Source of the DNA: Alcaligenes sp. SORT26
GTDB taxonomy: Bacteria; Pseudomonadota; Gammaproteobacteria; Burkholderiales; Burkholderiaceae_B
NCBI RefSeq assembly: GCF_017377875.1
Contig: NZ_CP070975.1
Coordinates: 3,968,001 to 4,032,000 of the forward strand
DNA length: 64,000 nt
Direction of reading: 5' to 3'
Shown here: piece after piece, positions 60,147 to 64,000 of the stretch
Numbering within the stretch: the stretch's first letter is position 1
Layout: every line of letters starts with the position of its first letter
Notes under the pieces: model-generated
What the model was told of the DNA's origin: nothing
Databases searched by the model: none
Seen by the model: the letters and a program-made list of their open reading frames with translations, nothing else
Translations under genes and position numbers: made by a program

Positions 60147-61556
60147 TTAGAGCGTGAAAGGAGCAATAAGAATAGCAATCGTCAAAATGACGGTGCCAAT
60201 CAAAAAGGCTACGACGGTAAAGCCCATCACTTGTCGCACATTCAGGCGGGCAATGGCCAGTACGGGCAGGAGCCAGAAGGGCTGGATCATATTGGCAACG
60301 GCTTCACCAAAGGCTACGGCCATGGACATCAGACCCAGATAGGCGGGACTGTCCTGACCAATCGCCAGAGCGGACTGCACGGCAATCGGGCCTTGTACCC
60401 CCCAGTGCCCGCCACCCGAAGGGACAAACAGCGAGATGATGATGGAGGCGATGAAGGTCAAAAAGGGCAGGGTGTACTCGTTGGCGCCGGTGACCAGGGC
60501 CGAAGACAGGATCTCTTCCAGCGCACGGCCGCCATCCATGGGGATATAGGCCAGCAAACCCATGATGCCGCCGTATAGCGGATATTGCAGAATCAGCGGA
60601 CCAGCGGTCTTGGCGGACTCGACAAACGCTTTGATAAAGCGGATAGGGGTCCAGTGCAGCAGGGCACCGGTCACGGTGAACAGCATGATCATGGATGAGA
60701 TGTTCAGCGCAAAGCCGCTGCGCACGAAGTAGTACATACCCGCGGCAAAGAACAGCACATTCAGAATCCACAGGTTTTCCAGCTTTTCAGCGGGGGTCTT
60801 GGGCTTGTCTTTGGGCAGGTCTTTTTCAATGTCAGCAAAGACGGCTGGATCGGGCGGCAAGGCGTAGTCCGGCTCCATGCGCCAGATGGTCAGAAACAGC
60901 AGAATGATCAAGGCTACAACCGGAATCCAGCTATAGGGCTGGAAGATGGTCAGGCTGAAAGGCACCGTCATGCCCGTCAGTTGATGGATGACGTTGATGG
61001 GACTGCTTGGGTCGGTATTGGCCAGGGCAATAGAGCTGGACAAACCTTGAGTCCAGAGCAGATAGCCCATATAGCCCGAGGCAATCAGATACCCGAAATG
61101 CACATTGGGCAGACGACGGGCGACTTGTCGGGCCACCAGCGCACCGGCCACCAGACCCAGGCCCCAGTTCAGCAGGCAGAAGATCGAGCCTACGGCAAAG
61201 CACAGCAGGGCACCTTCAACTTGAGTGCGGGCGCGGGACGCCAGCCAGATGATGGCGCGTTTCAAGGGTGGTGCTTCGGCCAGGGTGTAGCCCGTCACCA
61301 GAATCAGCACCATTTGCAGAGCAAAAGTGAAAATGCTTTTGGGGCCCCATACGCCGCGATACCAGGCATCCACCATTCCTCCTGGGGTGGCGCCATCGAC
61401 AAACAGGGCAATCAATCCAACAACCAGCAAACTCAGGATGACCGCAAATAAATACGGGTCGGGCATCCATTTTTCTACGTAACGCACGCAGATATTGGTG
61501 AAACGGGTTAGCAAGTTTGGCCTGGGTTTGGCCGAGATGGTAGCAGTGGTGTTCAT
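60147..61556 (-). CDS. AtoE-family short-chain carboxylate transporter
   Basis: This 469-residue protein has about 12 membrane helices and the AtoE pattern: FTNICVRYVEKWMPDPYLFA, IFTFALQMVLILVTGYTLA, LLNWGLGLVAGALVARQVA, FVPSGGGHWGVQGPIAVQSA. AtoE carries short-chain fatty acids. Here it is the first gene of the mdc operon, where dedicated malonate carriers (MdcLM, MadLM or MdcF) usually appear, so it may carry malonate or the amide substrate. ATG at 61556 follows AAGGATAAG. Upstream is a long leader and, beyond a terminator, the IclR gene. Confidence 0.88.
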   Translation of the reverse strand: MNTTATISAKPRPNLLTRFTNICVRYVEKWMPDPYLFAVILSLLVVGLIALFVDGATPGGMVDAWYRGVWGPKSIFTFALQMVLILVTGYTLAEAPPLKRAIIWLASRARTQVEGALLCFAVGSIFCLLNWGLGLVAGALVARQVARRLPNVHFGYLIASGYMGYLLWTQGLSSSIALANTDPSSPINVIHQLTGMTVPFSLTIFQPYSWIPVVALIILLFLTIWRMEPDYALPPDPAVFADIEKDLPKDKPKTPAEKLENLWILNVLFFAAGMYYFVRSGFALNISSMIMLFTVTGALLHWTPIRFIKAFVESAKTAGPLILQYPLYGGIMGLLAYIPMDGGRALEEILSSALVTGANEYTLPFLTFIASIIISLFVPSGGGHWGVQGPIAVQSALAIGQDSPAYLGLMSMAVAFGEAVANMIQPFWLLPVLAIARLNVRQVMGFTVVAFLIGTVILTIAILIAPFTL

Positions 61557-61902
61557 AATGAACTTATCCTTGTTTTTGTCTCCCCGACCTGGCTAGTGGG
61601 TCGGCTTCTGGATTCGGATGCTGGATACACAGTCCCGCTAGCGCGTACTCCTCGGTGTTGACTGTTGCCTGTATCTCGCCTTCCTTGTTTTTATGGCGTG
61701 CCCCTTAGGGGGCTTATCGTTGTGCCCACAAGATAGCGACAGGCCCGGCAGGGGATCAATAAAGCAAATGTCGGTTTATTTACGCGAGGCGAAACGATGG
61801 CGCGTTAACCCTAGGGAGATAAGGGTGTGCAGGCGTTTGTACAGGCGGCTTTGGGTATAAAGCGGGCTGTTTTCTTGAAGGCGGGGGTATTTAACTAAAA
61901 CG

Positions 61903-61922
61903 AACTGATTAGAGGATCAGTT
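61903..61922. promoter_or_regulatory. Inverted repeat, possible operator of the malonate operon
   Basis: AACTGAT and ATCAGTT face each other across a 6-base spacer. The site is about 350 bases upstream of the AtoE-type gene and downstream of the IclR gene. Dyad symmetry fits a regulator site, but nothing else supports it. Confidence 0.3.
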
Positions 61923-61944
61923 GGAGGGGGGAGGTGCGAGATAT

Positions 61945-61974
61945 AAAAAAGCACACAGGAAATTCTGTGTGCTT
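61945..61974 (-). terminator. Rho-independent terminator of the IclR gene
   Basis: The arms AAGCACACAG (61949-61958) and CTGTGTGCTT (61965-61974) close a 6-base loop; the A-run at 61945-61950 becomes the U tract leftward. Confidence 0.88.
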
Positions 61975-62021
61975 GAGGGGGAGATATTGCAGACGTCCAA
62001 GTAAGGAGGCGTCCGCCTTAT

Positions 62022-62792
62022 TTAAAATTTGTCGGCCACTGAATCCAGTGCATCGCGCAGTAAACCGGCAATTTCTTTTTGGCGTGGTGCTGGCATGCGC
62101 TCGGTAATGGCGGTGACACTCATGGCCAGAATCGGGCGGCCTTTATGGTCGCACAGGGCACAGCCCACACCCAAGGCACCACGTACCGCGTAGTTGCCGA
62201 CGACCGAGTAGCCACGAATACGGGTGTTGGTGACCAGTTGGCGCATCTCGCGTTGAGTCATGCCGCCGTACTGGTCAAGCTGATTGGCATTGCGCTCGAT
62301 AATCTGTTCGATGGCCTCGTCGCCCAAGGTCGCCAGATAGGCCATGCCACCGGAACCCACCCCTAAAGGCTGGCGTTTGCCTACATAGGTCGCCAGAATC
62401 TGCACCGGGTAGGGGCCGATTTCGCGCCACAGGCTGATGGAGTCATCACCATCGCGTCCCACCAGAAAGACCGCATCGCCGGTAAGCTGAGCCAGCTCCT
62501 GCATGATGGGCTGCATGATGGTGACACGCGGGTCCAGTCCAAACAGGCCCTGATCCTGGCGCGTGGCGCTGTAACGGCGGCTATGGCTGCTGTTTTGCAC
62601 CAGACCGTGATCGATCAGGGCGGCCAGCAGTCTATAGATCGTGGGGCGCTGCAATTGGGTGGCGCGCGACAGGTCAGTCACGCTCAATCCTTTGCCTTGA
62701 TGATTTTGCAAAGTCTTGAGCACCAGCAGGCCGCGTTGCAAGGTACGCGGCCCGGCCTGATCCTGCGGTTCTACGGTCTCGGGAGTGTTCAT
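62022..62792 (-). CDS. IclR-family transcriptional regulator
   Basis: This 256-residue protein has an N-terminal winged helix (LQRGLLVLKTLQNHQGKGLS, LSRATQLQRPTIYRLLAALI, GLVQNSSHSRRYSATRQ) and an IclR effector domain (GSGGMAYLATLGDEAIEQII, GYSVVGNYAVRGALGVGCAL). IclR proteins bind small carboxylates. It is on the same strand as, and just upstream of, the AtoE-amidase-mdc operon but is separated by its own terminator, so it may regulate that operon in trans. Start ATG 62792. Confidence 0.88.
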   Translation of the reverse strand: MNTPETVEPQDQAGPRTLQRGLLVLKTLQNHQGKGLSVTDLSRATQLQRPTIYRLLAALIDHGLVQNSSHSRRYSATRQDQGLFGLDPRVTIMQPIMQELAQLTGDAVFLVGRDGDDSISLWREIGPYPVQILATYVGKRQPLGVGSGGMAYLATLGDEAIEQIIERNANQLDQYGGMTQREMRQLVTNTRIRGYSVVGNYAVRGALGVGCALCDHKGRPILAMSVTAITERMPAPRQKEIAGLLRDALDSVADKF

Positions 62793-62885
62793 GCTTGAAA
62801 ACAGCTAATGCTTACCGAAAAGTAACTCAGTAAGAATATACGCCAGCCGAGAAAGTGTCCACTGCGTGATCGCTCATTAAAGACA

Positions 62886-62909
62886 ATGCCCGCTGGGTGC
62901 AGCGGGCAT
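62886..62909 (-). terminator. Hairpin downstream of trmJ
   Basis: The arms ATGCCCGCTG (62886-62895) and CAGCGGGCAT (62900-62909) close a 4-base loop. The leftward sequence after it is only moderately U-rich (TGTCTTTAATG), so it is a probable rather than certain terminator. Confidence 0.6.
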
Positions 62910-62936
62910 GGGGGACAGAGCCGTTGAGTGCGGGCT

Positions 62937-63785
62937 TTAGCGGTGTTCCGGGCCTGCCGACTCGTCCTTGCGCTGTTCGGGGATGGGGTGGCCCGCCGTT
63001 TTCGCGGTCTTGATCATGGCGGTACACAGGCCGCGCAACATATCAACCTCGTCCAAACTAAGCTGGGCACGTCCGAACAGGTGCTGCATGCGGGGCACCA
63101 GCTTCTTGGGGTGTTTGGGGTCCAGAAACTTGACGCTTTCAATGGCCTGCTCCCAGTGCTGCAGCAAGGCTTGCACCTTGGCCTGAGGGGCCAGCTCTTT
63201 ACCGGGATCTGCTTTACCGTCGGTATTAGGCAACAAGCTGGCACCGCTTTCGGCCAGTAGGGCATAGCGCAATTCCCAGGCAGCCAGTTGCAGAGCCTGG
63301 GCGACATTCAGGGAGCTGTACTCAGGATTGGCCGGAATATGGCACACATACTGGCACTGGCTGATGTGATCATTGGTCAGGCCCACACGTTCGGTGCCCA
63401 ACACAATCGCGACCGTGCCTGCATGTTGGCGCAGGTGTTCACGGCTCAGTTCGGCAGTCTGGCGAATATCCGCGGCCGGTGGTCCCAGGTAGCGGGGGCG
63501 GGCCGTCAGGGCGAATGCCAGGGTGACGGGTTCCAGTGCATGCGCCAGGGTAGGAACAATCGTTGCCCGCTCCAAAACGTCTACGGCACCGCTGGCCAGC
63601 GAGATTGCCTGAGGGTTTTGTGCAACGTCCGGGTCCAGCGGGTCGACCAGACATAAGTCGCCAAAGCCCATGGTTTTGATCGCTCGCGCTGCTGCGCCCA
63701 CGTTTCCAGGGTGGCTGGGTTGCACCATAATGAAGCGAACCCGGTGAAAATTATCATCAAATGCCGATGCTTGCGTCTGAGTCAT
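62937..63785 (-). CDS. trmJ: tRNA (cytidine/uridine-2'-O-)-methyltransferase TrmJ
   Basis: This 282-residue SPOUT methyltransferase has VRFIMVQPSHPGNVGAAARA, IKTMGFGDLCLVDP, the knot motifs IVLGTERVGLTNDHISQCQ and ANPEYSSLNVAQALQLAAWE, and a C-terminal extension. TrmJ methylates the ribose of tRNA position 32. It is divergent from suhB, a common arrangement, with 108 bases between the starts. Start ATG 63785. Confidence 0.92.
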   Translation of the reverse strand: MTQTQASAFDDNFHRVRFIMVQPSHPGNVGAAARAIKTMGFGDLCLVDPLDPDVAQNPQAISLASGAVDVLERATIVPTLAHALEPVTLAFALTARPRYLGPPAADIRQTAELSREHLRQHAGTVAIVLGTERVGLTNDHISQCQYVCHIPANPEYSSLNVAQALQLAAWELRYALLAESGASLLPNTDGKADPGKELAPQAKVQALLQHWEQAIESVKFLDPKHPKKLVPRMQHLFGRAQLSLDEVDMLRGLCTAMIKTAKTAGHPIPEQRKDESAGPEHR

Positions 63786-63893
63786 TTAAAATAGCTACTT
63801 TGAAGCTACGCTTCCTGTGTCTGCTCACGCGATTTTGCCCTGCAACAGGGCACGCCAGGCAGGCTCAATTATTGTTAAAAAAACGGAATTTCC

Positions 63894-64000
63894 ATGCACC
63901 CGATGCTCAATACCGCCATCAAGGCGGCTCGCCGTGCCGGCACCATTATCTCTCGCGCCAGTCTAGACCTCCAGCACCTGTCGGTTGCGCGTAAAGGCCC
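63894..64000 (+). CDS. suhB: Inositol-1-monophosphatase SuhB, 3' end outside the window
   Basis: Only the first 35 residues are visible: [20 protein letters not shown] then [15 protein letters not shown]. The opening MHPMLN and AARRAG pattern is characteristic of SuhB, an inositol monophosphatase that in E. coli also joins the rRNA antitermination complex. ATG at 63894 begins the family-conserved N-terminus. It is divergent from trmJ. Confidence 0.9.
   Translation, partial: MHPMLNTAIKAARRAGTIISRASLDLQHLSVARKG

Larger units (their letters stand above)
61557..62021. other. Intergenic region between the IclR gene and the malonate operon
   Basis: No gene is supported. It contains the IclR terminator (61945-61974), an inverted repeat at 61903-61922 and the leader of the AtoE-type gene. 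The promoter of the long malonate operon should lie here, but I cannot name its elements with confidence. Confidence 0.45.

Overview
The window comes from a GC-rich bacterial chromosome, most likely a betaproteobacterium of the Burkholderiales/Alcaligenaceae (Alcaligenes-like). I infer this from the gene families: dapA-bamC, a fused indolepyruvate ferredoxin oxidoreductase, a Bug-type orphan solute receptor, PaaX, BenE, a biotin-independent malonate decarboxylase (mdc) cluster, and trmJ divergent from suhB. No phage, transposase, integrase, rRNA or CRISPR array is visible. Genes are dense, many stop/start pairs overlap as ATGA, and most transcription units end in a clear hairpin terminator. 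All assignments rest on reading motifs in the translated sequence; no database search was made.

1-7.3 kb: the end of a family-3 solute-binding protein; a LysR regulator divergent from a PACE efflux protein; two identical tRNA-Pro(TGG) genes bracketing a Tat-exported flavin amine oxidase, its c-type cytochrome partner and a small membrane protein; then an LTA-synthase-like phosphotransferase. 7.3-13.3 kb: fused IorAB with a divergent LysR, and outer membrane phospholipase A. 13.5-19.5 kb: tRNA-Arg, DUF485-ActP acetate uptake, an orphan PaaX, a small Trp-rich protein next to cardiolipin synthase, and tRNA-His. 19.6-24.2 kb: a YciO/Sua5 protein, an M50 protease, dapA-bamC, and a Fur-box-preceded, stripped-down FecI/FecR-like pair.

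24.2-34.8 kb: a biotin operon in which a cytochrome P450 is translationally coupled to bioF-bioA-bioD; BenE; the ribosomal oxygenase RoxA; mutS. 35.0-36.6 kb: an AbiE toxin-antitoxin pair. 37.2-41.8 kb: a MacA-MacB-outer-membrane-factor tripartite exporter. 41.7-49.4 kb: nagB, an ABC exporter, and an unusual operon of LLM flavin monooxygenase, LysR, Bug receptor and gamma-glutamyltransferase-like hydrolase.

49.4-51.5 kb: a methyltransferase and an MscS channel separated by a 0.5-kb intergenic region holding three copies of a 28-bp unit built from paired, inverted DnaA-box-like sequences. This is the most striking non-coding structure in the window. 51.6-62.8 kb: a malonate-use region with an AtoE-type carrier, a malonamidase-like amidase and mdcA-C-D-E-G-B-H in one leftward operon, with a LysR gene convergent at its far end and an IclR gene upstream. 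62.9-64 kb: trmJ, and the start of suhB divergent from it.

The best candidates for something undescribed are the composite DnaA-box array (50139-50440), the minimal sigma-region-4/FecR-like pair under a Fur box (23409-24159), the P450-led biotin operon (24162-28578) and the amidase-linked malonate operon (52535-61556).
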